Notes under the pieces: model-generated
What the model saw: only the letters and a program-made list of their open reading frames with translations
Database searches by the model: none
Told to the model about the DNA's origin: nothing
Position numbers and translations under genes: made by a program
DNA from: Auriscalpium vulgare
Lineage: Eukaryota; Basidiomycota; Agaricomycetes; Russulales; Auriscalpiaceae
Length of the DNA stretch: 64,000 nucleotides
Direction of reading: 5' to 3'
Assembly (NCBI GenBank): GCA_019915015.1
Contig: JAHBBC010000038.1
Coordinates: 186,001-250,000 of the forward strand
In this document: piece after piece, positions 34,124 to 46,014 of the stretch
Numbering within the stretch: position 1 is the stretch's first letter
How the letters are laid out: every line of letters begins with the position of its first letter

Positions 34124-36843
34124 CTATGAAAGTACTGTAGATGCGTCGGGTTCGGGCTCCTCTGAGTCACTGTCAAGCTCGAGCTCGAGCACAATGGTAT
34201 CACTTTGCTCACGGAGCTCCAAAGAGTCCTGCAATACCTCCTCATCCAACTCCTCAGTCAAGAGGCAATCCTCGAGAGCCAACGATGGGCCTGCCTCGCG
34301 CACGAGCAAGTTGTGCTTCGCGCACATTTGAGTGACTGCAAGGCTTCCACGACATCGGCCTTGAGACGATTGCGCCGCTTTGTGATAGTTATTCCTGTGC
34401 TGGAGAAGGTGCGCTCGCTTGAGACAGCGGATGCCATGATTGCGAGGTAGTCCCTCGCAATGGTGGCCCACGTCGGATAGCGATGTGCATTGACCTGGAA
34501 AAAGATTGGGACACTGATGTAAGAAGGCTGTAAAGGCATGATATAGAAGATTGAAATGCACGTACACCCCACCATTCGACAAGAGACATGTCATCCGGCA
34601 TGTCATCGTCAGAATCCATGTACTTCTTCCACTCTCGCTCCCAAGCCGAGGAGAAGTCGGCCGTCGCGCCGGTCGCAATGATGAGGTGGTGTTGAGTGAG
34701 CCGTTGTCTGACGATTCATTGTTGATCAGACAGCGGACCTTCTTGCTTCGTCGCCCTGCGCTATCATGTGTCGGAGGTGGAGCGTCGCCGAAGAGCTGCT
34801 TGGAGTATTCGCGGAACTGCCAGGATGGTTGGTATAGATAATGTCTGAACAGCGGAAAGAGCAGCTTACCTTTTTCTTCACAAGGGCAATTACGCGCGTA
34901 CACAGCAGCGGAGTCCAATTCTTCTTGAAGTACGCCATTTTCTTGCATGGATCAAGGACTCGTTGCATTCAGTTGGGTTGCCAAATAAGAACGATGCGAA
35001 GAGAAGCACATACCCATGGCAATGACATACACATCTGTTTCTTCCATCAACTCATAGTATTCTTCGACTGTGGATAGGGCCGCTGCAAGTGCCGGGCGGA
35101 AATGTCCGTACTTCTCGTCTTCCAGTCGCTTCTTCCACGCACGGTGCAAGCTCTCGAGGGCCGGGATTGCGAGAGTAAGGGAGGGGTATTTGTCAGAGGA
35201 AAACTCTTGCTGGGCATTGTCCGCCCACTGCGCACAACGGTTAGCGTGCAAGATGAGCAAAGGTATGTGTCGGTAGTACTTACCCCTAGCAAAGACACAA
35301 ACAGTTTTACCTGCTCCCATTCTTGGTCTGAAAGCCACAGTTGCTCGAGCTTTGCATGCCTGTTGTTGTTGTTCTCGTCCCAGATGAGTTCCCGGATAAA
35401 TGAATTGATAGACTACAGAGCAGAGAATGTTTGGGCGAGACTGAATGATTAACAAGTACTATGCGGCACTTACCTGACGGAGCTTGAGAGCACGAACCAG
35501 CATAACAAAGGTCAAGGACCAGCGGACGGGCATGTTGAGTAGCAAGCCAAGAGCTGCTGTTGCCGCAACGGCGGGATGCACTTCTGTTGCTAAGGAGGTT
35601 GCGGCACTGGGTGCCGGTGCACTTGTCTGGATCCGACGGAAGATCTCCTTGCGCTTGCTTGAAGAACATTCCTATGCACGTACAGAATTTGTGGTGAGCA
35701 ACTGATCAGAAGACGACAACAGAGACATACCTTGACGACAATAGCCTGAACAATCCCAATCTTGTCACGGTTGTTCTCCGCCGGCATATGGGCCTCGGGA
35801 TCGTGTGGATCCTAGTGCTTGGCCTTGCTCTGAGTCTTCAACAGTGCTTGAGTGGCGAGATTGATAACATGGGCTAGACACCTGGGAGGACAGAGACATC
35901 GGACACAATTGTCGATGGTTGTGGACCAAGTGAGAAAATGCAGGCATCGCTCAGAGCGCTCTATGACCTAACACGCTACCTGATTCGCTGCTGCTGGCGT
36001 CAAAGGGAAGCCCCGTGTCGTCTCTGATGAGTTGCAACTCTTCCATCATCGTGCCATTGTTGCTCACATTGTCGCAAGTGACGAAGCCGATCTACAAAGA
36101 AACTGAGCAAAACATACCAGCACAGAGGTGAGCCATCATACCTTGTGTGTGATTCCGATGCGGCAGACAACTTTGAACAGAGCTTGCCCAAGACACAGTC
36201 CAGAATGTGCGTTCAAGTTATTGAGCCGCGTAAAGCCAATGAGAGCCGACTGCAGCTGCCACTTCCCCGTGACTTCCTCAATCCAATGCGCGGTTACCGC
36301 AAAGTAAGCATCAACATTACTAGCTTGCCAGCCATCGCACGTCAACGATATCTTCCCCTTCACAGCATCACTCTAGTTGATGAATATAACAGTTAGTACC
36401 ATCCCCGTGCGCGTTGCGGAGAGAGATCTTACATTCAGTCGCTTTTTCAGGCTACGCAGATGATTTTGGAAGAGCTCAATAATCTCCCTCCGCGTCGCCT
36501 TTTTCCCTGGGATCTTTACGCCGTCCTTTGCACGCCATGCAACCTCAATCATTGCCTGAAATTTTGGGTGCTCAAAAGCGTACAGCGGCTACGTCGAGGA
36601 ATGTAGTAAGCTCCTTGTACTTGCTCGAGCATCGAGTCATACCTGATCTGTCACTACCAGCCACTTGATAGCGGCACACTTGAACTCGTCATCGGAATAT
36701 GGAGCTGGCTTTGTCATAGGTACGGTATGCTCATCAATTGATTTCTGTGTTGTTGTTGACTTAGCTGCGTTACGGCGGTTCTCCATATCGGCAGGTAACA
36801 TTGATGTGAACTTGTTGGCCTTTGCCCAGAGGAGGTATGCACT
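34124..36843 (-). CDS. hAT-2 transposase, C-terminal exons
   Basis: This minus-strand segment resumes the transposase after the intron that now carries the LINE. Landmarks are SAYLLWAKANKFTSMLPADM (rest of the BED region), KISLTCDGWQASNVDAYFAV, IGFVTCDNVSNNGTMMEELQ, CLAHVINLATQALLKTQSKA, NNRDKIGIVQAIVVK and the C-terminal hAT dimerisation block YPTWATIARDYLAIMASAVS-SERTFSSTG. It ends at 34124 after an acidic tail (DSDSEEPEPDASTVLS). A TAG at 35812-35814 lies in frame after KTQSKAKH, so this copy may be inactive unless that stretch is spliced. Confidence 0.7.
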
Positions 36844-36854
36844 CTGAAATTACC

Positions 36855-36860
36855 GTGAGT
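36855..36860. other. LINE target-site duplication, left
   Basis: GTGAGT here matches GTGAGT at 59214-59219 just after the LINE poly(A) and C run. Both lie within one short intron of the hAT-2 transposase. Confidence 0.6.
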
Positions 36861-37650
36861 GGGGGACCTTAGACTTGTACCACCACCATAGCAGGTTTTT
36901 CCCACGCTTCGACGTGGGGAGGTTGGCCGTCGTACCACCGCACAAGACAACTAGCTCGTCCTTTCTGGTATCAAACGACGGCCACAGAGCACCGCTGCCC
37001 CCCCCCACAGTACCAACCCGTCCAGGGACCATCTGACACTCGCCTCAGGCAAGAGACAGACCCAGAGACGCGGCAGTGGCTCACGCACCAAACACCTACA
37101 ACGCCCACGGGTGGTGCGTCACCCAGTTGCACTGCATCCCCGAGCAGAGTACCGCCAAGTCCCATCGTATGTACCCTCACCTACCATTGACGCTGTCCCT
37201 ACAATGCTAGTACACGAGCAAATCCACTCCTTTTTTCCCCTTGCACACCCGCGCGACCCCCAGCATGAAAGGCATGCCACGACAACGCAACGAGGCGATC
37301 CCCCCATCCGCAGCCCCAACCCCAAGACATTGACCAGGGCGATCGACATAGTGTGTCCCCAACGCAAAGACAAACCCAGAGATCCTGATTGATAGCGATA
37401 CACGCCGCGCAGGCGTGCCGTCGAACGATGACGTCGACCACGGCCCCGACCCAGCGCACCTGGCTCAACCGGCGAACACTCCCCCTTCCTAATCTGCAGA
37501 AAGGGATCAAGCAGACAAAGACAAGCCTTGAGGCAAGTAATATTTAAGCACGACGAAATGCTCCCAAAAGCCTCAGATTTCCAGCACTGGACGTCTACAC
37601 TACTCTCTCACTTCACGAACGAACAACTCTCTCTCCCTTGTACCAGCAAT
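36861..37650 (+). other. LINE 5' untranslated region
   Basis: No coding signal is seen up to the first plausible ATG at 37651. The stretch is C-rich on the plus strand, and the internal promoter expected of such elements cannot be pinpointed. Confidence 0.45.
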
Positions 37651-40055
37651 ATGCCTGTGGAACCCAAAGAAGCCCAACCTCGTGCCACGACCGCCCGCAA
37701 AGCCAACCTCGCGGGCCCTCACGCCACCTCGACTGAAGCTAGACACACGACCAAGCCTGCGGCCGGAGACACGCCGGGTACGCAGAACTAAACCGACGCA
37801 ACCCACAATATCTAACACCCTACACAGCCCAGTCATACGCGTCCGCCGCAGGAAAAGGACTCAGGCGCTCGCTGCGCGGCTCACGTGCGAGCATGAAGGA
37901 CACCGCTAACGATCAGTCGGTCCCCGACGAGAAACCCTCGACTGAGGAAGGGGTACCGGGTAAGAGAACGCAATCCCGCGCCTCAACCACCCCCCAGACT
38001 AACGACGTACCCGCAGGAATCGCGTCGAAGAACCGCTTCGACGTTCTTGACGATGACGAGACAATGTCGCCGCTCTCTGACAACAACGACCAGACCCCGA
38101 CGCCCCAGAACTTTCCAACCAAGCCAGCCCACACGGCGCAGGAAACTCCCCAACCGCCCTCGGCACGCTTCACCACGGCCACGCCCGACATCGCAACCCC
38201 GGCCGCCAAGAATGAGCCAACGTCGCGTACCACGACGCCACCCCCCGAGGCCTTCACCCAACAGTCGACCACCGAAACCCAGGCTAACACGCCGGTTACC
38301 CCGCCTACCAAGCTCAAGAACAAAGGCAAGGGGAAAGTGCGTGCCTCTCACCCCCAGATGTAAGCAGCAAGACGTGCTGCGTCATAACTGTTACTCCAAA
38401 AGGCAGTTTAACAGAGAAGTTATATTCTCTGCCAACCAGCACAATATATGTAGCATTTCCCGACCATGCTGTAAGCTGTAGGCTTACACCAGACTCCCCC
38501 TCCCCCTACCCCGACGACTGTCCCGGACTCCTCCCCCATGCACGCTGACCCGCCCCCAGGTGCATCCCCCACGCAACCAGGCATGACTTACAACGGAGTC
38601 GACCCAGCGAACTAGGCAACAGGTGCCACCAACTTTATTAACAGCTTTTGAGGCGAGTACACGGACACATACGCCTCACAGCCACCCCACACCCCGGCTT
38701 TCTTCAATGCCACGTCTGTCGGGCTCACCCCAGATGGCAAAGTCCGCCACATGTCGTTCACGTCCGTCAAGGAAGTAGAAGACGAAGACTCAGAACCCTC
38801 GAGGAAGTGCCGCCGCCACGCGTCAGGGAACTTTGTACGTTCGAGCCCCCCTCCCCCCACCCCTTCCTTCAGGCGCGGGAGATCGCCACCCGTCCCCCCC
38901 CCCAGCACGACTTCACTCACAACGCCCCACCTTTCCAACCAGGCCCGCCGAACGCCCCGACTCACGATTGGCACCCAGACCCCAACCCCGGCCCGCAGCC
39001 CGCAGCCAACGCCCCATCATGCTCCATCGCGAGCCGCATAAGGCAGGCGCACATCCGCCCCACTGCAACCACAAGCGCCGCGCAATTGAGCGCGGCTAGC
39101 GGCCTCACGATCGCGAACTTCCCTCTAGTCCACTACACCCACTCCGGCAACCTTCTCCAATTCGTCGCCATGTCACAGATCGCTCGCTGGGACGAAGAGA
39201 AGACCCCACATTTCCTCCTCGACTTCTTCGACCAAGATATCAAAGACCCTAGCACGCACGCAGCCTGGTGCGCCTTAACCTGCCAGAAGATCACCAAGTG
39301 GAGCGGAGAGCCGAATCTGCATGTGGCCCGCCCATACAGTCAGACGACACCATTGCCAACAACATGTTCCCAATGACATTCTTCGTCTCCAACATCTCTG
39401 CCCGATCGCGCGACTTCTTCCTCAACCAACGAATCCTCGACTGCAACGAATTCTCAGCCCACGCTGTCAAGTACGAGCTCACATCGCCTGAGTACTTCTT
39501 CACGCTCGCAGGCTTCGTCACGGCACACGCCGACAAGGTTGCGGAGGTCGTCGCCGCCAAGTGGATGTCAGAGGAATCGTGTATCGCCCTAGGCAAGATC
39601 ATTCAGGACGCAGCAAGCAACCCCATCCCCCTCACGGATGAACATGTCAGGAGCTTCGTCGCCTCACTCCGAATCCAGCGCGTTGACACCAAGGGACAAG
39701 GCGGAATACTCATTCCCCGCTTCTCCTCATCGACCTGACAACTCTCCCCGACGACGACTACTGGTATACGCTGCGCACCCATTTCACGTTCCTCACGTAT
39801 CAATCCCCGATGGAGGGCACCGGCACACAACCCCCGCCCCTCTATTGCCACATATGCCACGGGTGCTGCCACCCACGGGGCCTCTGCCCCTTCCCCAACG
39901 TCCCCGGCTGGAAGGGACCGCAGCATGACACACCCAGGAACGGCAAGGCCGCGGTAACGGAGTCAACCCTGCGCGTGGAGGATACTTTGGCGCGGGTCGG
40001 GGCCGCCGCCCGTAGGCTTCCGAGACGCGCACGGTCAAAGGTTGCCATCGAGTAA
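37651..40055 (+). pseudogene. LINE ORF1 (Gag-like), with stops and frameshifts
   Basis: The frame opens at 37651 (MPVEPKEAQPRATTARK) and runs through a Pro/Thr-rich N-terminal region (37893-38360), HWSFT-like and SFTSVKEVEDEDSEPS segments, and a folded middle (LLQFVAMSQIARWDEEKTPH, HFLLDFFDQDIKDPS, FFVSNISARSRDFFLNQRI). It ends with a Cys/His knuckle near 39845 (YCHICHGCCHPRGLCPFP). Stops occur near 37790, 38615 and 38650, and at least two frame changes are needed. A 48-bp segment at 38361-38408 is foreign (Plavaka-derived). The product would be a nucleic-acid-binding protein in an intact copy. Confidence 0.65.
38361..38408 (-). repeat. Plavaka-like 48-bp segment inside LINE ORF1
   Basis: The reverse complement matches 22363-22410 of Plavaka copy 2 at 46 of 48 positions by my count. 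In copy 2 the match starts only four bases after the Gypsy-I LTR. The ORF1 frame is lost at this point. Confidence 0.7.
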
Positions 40056-40709
40056 AACTAATGCACACAGTAAGGACACATATCTCTTAGTAACGACATC
40101 ACGACCCTCTTACGACTACGACTACCCTACATGACGCGGACTCACGCTCCCCCTGTACGACCCCCAAATAAGTATACAGCATATATACACTCTCCTTCAC
40201 GCAATACAGACCTGCTGAACCATGACAAGCAAACAAGCACTATGAAATGAGAAAATAATCCGGCAACGCCGCCTCCGCGGTAGAGAAGCGGCGACATCGA
40301 GCTAAGGATGAGAATATATACCGGCAAGGAGTCTTGAGGTGCTTACGAGCCGGAGAACGAAGGACGCTGGCCCGCGCCCACATTTACTGACCGGAAACAG
40401 GACAGGAAAGCCCGGGCGTCTACACACCGCAATGACTAGCAAAGAGCTACAACAGAGGCCTATTCAGGTCTTGAGCTAGCCGTGCTGAGAAGCTTAAGTC
40501 GTACTAGTACCGCCTCCACGCTGCCAACGGGAGTGGAGGTACGGAACGCTGACATGTGCTCACCTGTGGTGGTTAGGATAAGCCACCCGCGCCCGCCAAT
40601 AGTTGTAGGCGGAGCGTTGTGACCGACTGCAAATTTTACCAACTTTACACCACCAGAGACCGGGTTTTTAAACGGCAACGGTGCGAGCTCCCCGAACCGC
40701 GGAGAGGGG
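40056..40709 (+). other. LINE spacer between ORF1 and ORF2
   Basis: This is untranslated spacer within the LINE. No gene, repeat array or structured signal was recognised. Confidence 0.4.
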
Positions 40710-43700
40710 ATGTCTTCAACCGCCGAGACCCCCTCAAATGATGCGGAGCAAGGGAATGCAGGCGGAGCTGCATTGTCAGCACTTCGACCAAACCCCGGCA
40801 ACGGGAGTCCTCATTGGCAGGACACAGTAATTCAGCCACTAGACCTCAACATGAGCAGCATAAATCGTGATCGGATTATCAGTCGCTCCAAAAAGAAGAA
40901 AGGAAAGAGCTTCAAAGCCCACGTCAAATTGGCGACCCAGAACATAAATGGACAGATCTTCTGCACCAAAGTGGGAGTACTACGCAGTAAATGGCTCAAA
41001 TTACACAGAACAATAAAAGAAGACAAAATCGGGATAACAGCCCTCCAAGAAACGCACCTTGCGGACGAAGACCTAGCGGACATCCAAGCAAGATACTCAA
41101 AAGCGCACGTAATATTCAACTCGAGCCTGCCAGACAGTCCAAGAGCGAAGGCGGGAGTAGGTTTCGTCCTAAATAAAGCGATGGTAAATATGTCAGACGC
41201 CACGGTTGTCCCCCTAATCGAGGGGCGGGCAATCCTACTGAAAATAAAGTGGAATAACTTGGAGACACTCCATATACTTAATGTATACGCACCAAACCTC
41301 CCGAACAAATACCCGGATTTCTGGGAGCTACTAGAAGACAGACTGAGAGAAGAACATATAACAAGAATCGATTACCTCCTAGGAGACTTCAACCTGGTAG
41401 AAGATGCCCGAGACCGAACGCCACAACACCCTGACAACGAAAGGGCCGTAGAAGCACTCCGGGACTTCAGGCAAGCACACAATCTAATAGATGTATGGAG
41501 ACACGAAAACGAAAAGGAACAACTCTTCACATACCGACATAGCACGAACCAGATCACATCGCGCCTAGACCGAATCTATACAACCGAAGAAAATGGTAAG
41601 TACGCGTATGAGTGGAAAACCCTACCCAAAGCTGTCCCATCCAACCACGACATGGTCTCTGTGCAGCACACTGTTAAGAAAGCACCCAACATTGGCAAAG
41701 GCCGCTGAACCTGGCCCCTTTTCATACTCGACGACAAGAACCTAATCAACACCATAATAAGCAAAGGCCAGACTCTGGAGGAAAGACTCGCAGCGCTGTT
41801 CATTGATTGCCAAGAAAACAACCCCCAGGTACTCTGGCAAGAATTCAAAGAAGATATAACCAACAACACAAAGAGCACGGCAAAATCGGCAATCAACCGC
41901 ATCGCGACAAAGATCCGGAAACTCAGAGAGGAAGTCCAGCGCCTGGCGAACAACCCATCCCTCGACGATAACGAGGACACGAGACACGAGGAAGCAATCC
42001 TGGTAGAAGAGATTGACCACCTCGAAAGGAAGAGACGATCAGCGTCCGAAAGGAACGCGCAAGCCTGATGGTTCCTGAAAGGCAAATCTGTTGATAAATA
42101 CTGGACGAAGGTGAACAAGACACCAAAGCCGAGAGACGTCATGACCCGCCTGAAGAAGTCCACAGGACATAATAACCCAGAAGCCGTGCAAGCCTATGAG
42201 ACAAACTCGCAGAAGATGGCCGAAATGGCCGCGCAGTACCATGCTACCCTACAAGATGTGGATACACAGGCAAACAGATAGACAACGCACTCCACCCGAG
42301 AAAGCAGAGCCCGAGTCCTCGACTCGATACCTCAGAACCAGAAGCTAGCACCAGAGACAGAAACGCAACTAGAGGATGTCGTCACAGTGGAACAAGTACA
42401 AGAGGCCCTCAAAGCGTCTAAGAACGACACCGCGACCGGCCTGGATGGCTGCCCGTATGAGCTACGGAAAAAGCTAGAGGAAGAACACAGCAACTCGGGC
42501 AAAGAAGATAAACCAGGCTTTGACATCCTGAAAACACTCAGAACTGTATTCCAAGATATCCAGCGCCATGGCGTCGACCCGAGAACGGACTTCACAGCAG
42601 GTTGGATGTGCCCGATCTACAAAAAGAAGGATCGCACGGAGATAGCAAATTACAGACCAATAACCCTACTGAACACAGACTACAAAGTGGTCACGAAGGC
42701 ACTGGCAATGCAACTAGCAAAATGCATTAGCCCACTGATACACCCTGACCAGGCCGGTTTCGTACCTGGGAGATCCATATCGGGCCATGTAAGACTCGCG
42801 CAGACTGTGATTGATTACGCAGAGGCGACGGAGCAAGACGGGGTCATAATAGCACTAGACCAAGAAAAAGTGTATGATAAAATTCGACATGAGTACTTAT
42901 GGGACGTACTCACAAAATTCAAGCTACCCAACACATTCATCAAAACGGTAAAAGCGCTCTACGGACGAGCATTCACGACAGTAAACATAAATGGATATCT
43001 GAGCGGCCCCTTCCAAGTCACTAGAGGGGTACGCCAAGGAGACCCACTTTCGTGCCTTCTCTTCAATCATGCAATAGAACCTCTCGCCTGTATGTTTCGA
43101 GCAACACCAAACCTCAGAGGATTCCATATCCCGGGCCTGATGAAAAAACTAATAATAAACCTTTTTGCCGACGACACGCTACTTTACCTCTCGAAAGAAG
43201 ACCGCTACCGCGATGTCAAACCCATATTAGACAACTGGTGCATGGAATCAGGAGCGCACTTCAACATCGACAAAACAGAGTACATACCAATTGGATCCGA
43301 GGAACACAGGAAAACGGTGCTAGAAACCAAACGCCTCTCACCCAGGGATAGGCACCTTCCTGAAACAGCCCGAATAGCAAAAGACGGAACTGCGGTACGC
43401 TACCTGGGAGGCTACGTCGGTAACGACATTGATGACATGATCCCGTGGGGCCCTGTACTTGACAAAGTTAATGATAGACTCATATAATGGAACCATTACC
43501 ACCCATCCCTTTGAGGCAAGAAAGCCATCGTGCAAATGTTCGTAGGAGGCTGCACGCAGTACCTGGCAAAAGTCCAAGGCACCCCGAAGACCATTGAGAA
43601 AGCGCTAGAGAAAATAGTCAGGAACTTCATGTGGTCGGAAAACACCCAAAGAGCACCAATAGACTTGAAATACCTGTATCGGAAGACTGAAGATGGGGGT

Positions 43701-45127
43701 CTGGACTTACTAGACATCAGCGCAAGAAACCAAGCAATCAAAATAACGTGGCTAAAATCATACCTAGACATGACGGAATCTCGCCCCACATGGGCTTTCG
43801 TGACCGACATCCTGATCGCAAAAATATCCAACGCGCCGGATATAGCAAAACTAAATAAATTCCTGCAGACGTGGTTAGTACCGACGAGGGGGAAAAACGC
43901 AAAATTACTCCCCACAGGAGTAATATGCATGCTCAAAACAGCGAAAACCTACCACACGAATTTTGCGTGCCTGAAACTCTCAGACACCCTGAAAAGACAG
44001 CTCCCAGTATGGTTCCACCTCGGAACACTCAATGCTAAACCGACCATGAACCAAGCAAAATGTCTAATGCACACGCATAAGATCACCCGAGTGATAGACA
44101 TGGAGAAAGCAAAAGAGAGACTCTCGAACAGAGTGAACGGCCGCCTACATTACCCCCGATTGAACTGCGCCTGCCGCGACTGCACATCGGACAGAACAAA
44201 AGGATGCACCAACCCTCACAAGCGCGCCCTAGAAGCGAAACAGATAATTGAAAGAATGGACGAGAAGACGAGCCTGACCCTTCAGGAGCCGGACGACGGG
44301 CTCACACTCACACGGCACCGACACGCCACCAATCAGACTGCTAGAACGAATAATAGAGAAATTACCTTCGACCCTAGTGTAACAACAAAGTCGCTAGCGG
44401 ACGCTTTCCGCATCTTCACAGACCCCGCGTGCCAAGCGCGCGTCCCAGCGCACCGTGTTGTAGGCCCCAACAGAGGACGATACAATCTAAGGGAACTAAA
44501 GATAGTCTACACCAACGGCTCCTGCACAAATAATGGTAAATTAAACTCACTATGTGGAAGCGGGATCTGGTACGGCCAGGACCACCCAAACAACATGGCC
44601 CTCCGCATAAATGGACAAGCACGAACAAACCAGATAGGCAAAATCGCTGCGATAGTAGCGACGCTGCAATATGCCGACGAACTAGACCCCATACAATTTA
44701 GAACGGACTCGGAGACGGTCCTAAAGGGACTCACAGAATACCTGGAAGACTGGGAGAATAGAGGATGGATAGGAGTCGCCAACGCAGAATACTACCAAGC
44801 AGCAGCCTATCGTATGAGAATCAGGTTGGCGACAGTCACCTTCCAATGGGTCAAAGGACACAGCGGAGACACAGGAAACGACGGAGCAGACGAACTGGCG
44901 GATGCCAGAGCACGGAAAGACAGATCACAAAGAATTGACCTATACGTACCCCCGGAATGGTGCCTGACAGGAGCCAAATTAGCGACCATAACCCAAGCAA
45001 TAGCCTACAGAGGGATAAGACAATTGGCAGAGAAAAAGCACCCAGATACCAGGGCTGGCCTCAAAGCCCAAATCGCGCGAGCAAAAGACGCCCTAGAGGC
45101 ACTCACCGGTTCCCAAGAAACAGACGC
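40710..45127 (+). pseudogene. LINE ORF2, endonuclease-RT-RNase H part
   Basis: Domains in order are an APE-type endonuclease (LATQNINGQ, ALQETHL, LNVYAP, LLGDFNLV, SRLDRIYTT, SNHDMV), reverse transcriptase (ANYRPITLLNTDYKVVTKAL, GVRQGDPLSCLLFN, FADD at LFADDTLLYLS) and RNase H (YTNGSC, IQFRTDSETV, GNDGADELADARA). Stops interrupt the frame at 41706, 42066, about 42280, 43485 and 43512. Several sit where a CGA Arg or CAA Gln codon would be expected. In RNase H the first catalytic Asp is Asn (YTNGSC) and the expected Glu is Lys (IGKIAA). The frame is cut at 45127 by Gypsy-II and continues at 58331. Confidence 0.8.
45124..45127. other. Gypsy-II target-site duplication (ACGC), left
   Basis: ACGC here is repeated at 58327-58330. 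Ignoring the element and one ACGC gives an uninterrupted LINE ORF2 frame (ETDA then TLWKAILSKDIR). Confidence 0.75.
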
Positions 45128-45924
45128 TGATAGGTTCAGGCCGCGGGCAAGCGTGTAGCGAGACGTCGCGAGACGGGGAAGCAGCATGCGAGGCGCAGGG
45201 TCGCGGGAGCGTGGGTGATGGGAACGTGGTCCGGCGACCCAGGAGCAACCGGGACTGGCGACGGAACGGATCACCGGAACGGGCTAGATCGGGAGGGCTT
45301 AGCGACGTACGTAGAGACACTACTTAAGGAGCTGCGCGAGACGTAGCAACGGAATCAACTTGTGGGCGGCGTCAGCCACCCACACCCTTTACCTCACAGA
45401 AACTGTAGCCTGAGGTGCTACCAGCATCAGGAAGATAGGAGCCCCACCGCGAGGGTACAGGAAGGACGGCAGACAGGAGGAAGGGTCACGACAACCCACG
45501 GCGGCAGCTTCGCAAACGATCGCGAAGCTCTAGGAGGCTAATGCAACGACGTGCATTACTAGGCAGACTTAGGAAGGCAGGACCCCACCGATGTGGGAAC
45601 AGGTAGGCAGGCGGACAGGCAAGAGGGGGCGCGACGGCCCATAGGCGGACGCTTCGCACACGGGTGCGAAGCACTCGGAGGCGGATCCCGTAGAGGGCAT
45701 CCCCAGGCAGGTGAGTGTTTAGTTTGGTGTTTAGGCGGTAGGAGGTGGCCCCGCACGACCGCGGGAGGGCGCGAAGCGCGACAGCGACACGAACACCTTC
45801 CCACTCTGCAAGTCAAGTCACCTGGTCTGGATCGCGACGTATAGGAGGCAGTGTTGGTGGTTGTTGTCCTGTGAGGCACTCGCCGCACGCCCCGCTAGGG
45901 TCCGTCCCGGGTGATAGCGTATCA
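45128..45924 (+). repeat. Gypsy-II 5' LTR (797 bp)
   Basis: It begins TGATAGGTTCAGG and ends GATAGCGTATCA. I saw two differences from the 3' LTR (GAGGTGCTACC versus GAGGCGCTACC; GGGCGCGAAG versus GGGCGTGAAG). It contains short inverted repeats such as ACGCTTCGCACACGGGTGCG. Confidence 0.9.
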
Positions 45925-45927
45925 TTT

Positions 45928-45944
45928 TGGAGCCCACCGCGAGG
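45928..45944 (+). other. Gypsy-II primer-binding site
   Basis: TGGAGCCCACCGCGAGG lies three bases after the 5' LTR. It begins with TGG, complementary to a tRNA 3' CCA end. The tRNA species is not determined. Confidence 0.55.
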
Positions 45945-46014
45945 GGTATGGTGATGACGATCGTGTTCGAGCTTTAAAATCAGCCTCGTAGACGGCACCC
46001 GGTCGCTGATCAAC

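Noticed and set aside
45128..45924. Possible rRNA or other structured RNA because of strong stem-like repeats (ACGCTTCGCAC...GTGCGAAGC)
   Set aside because: The sequence is an LTR present twice with identical ends; no rRNA or tRNA features were seen.
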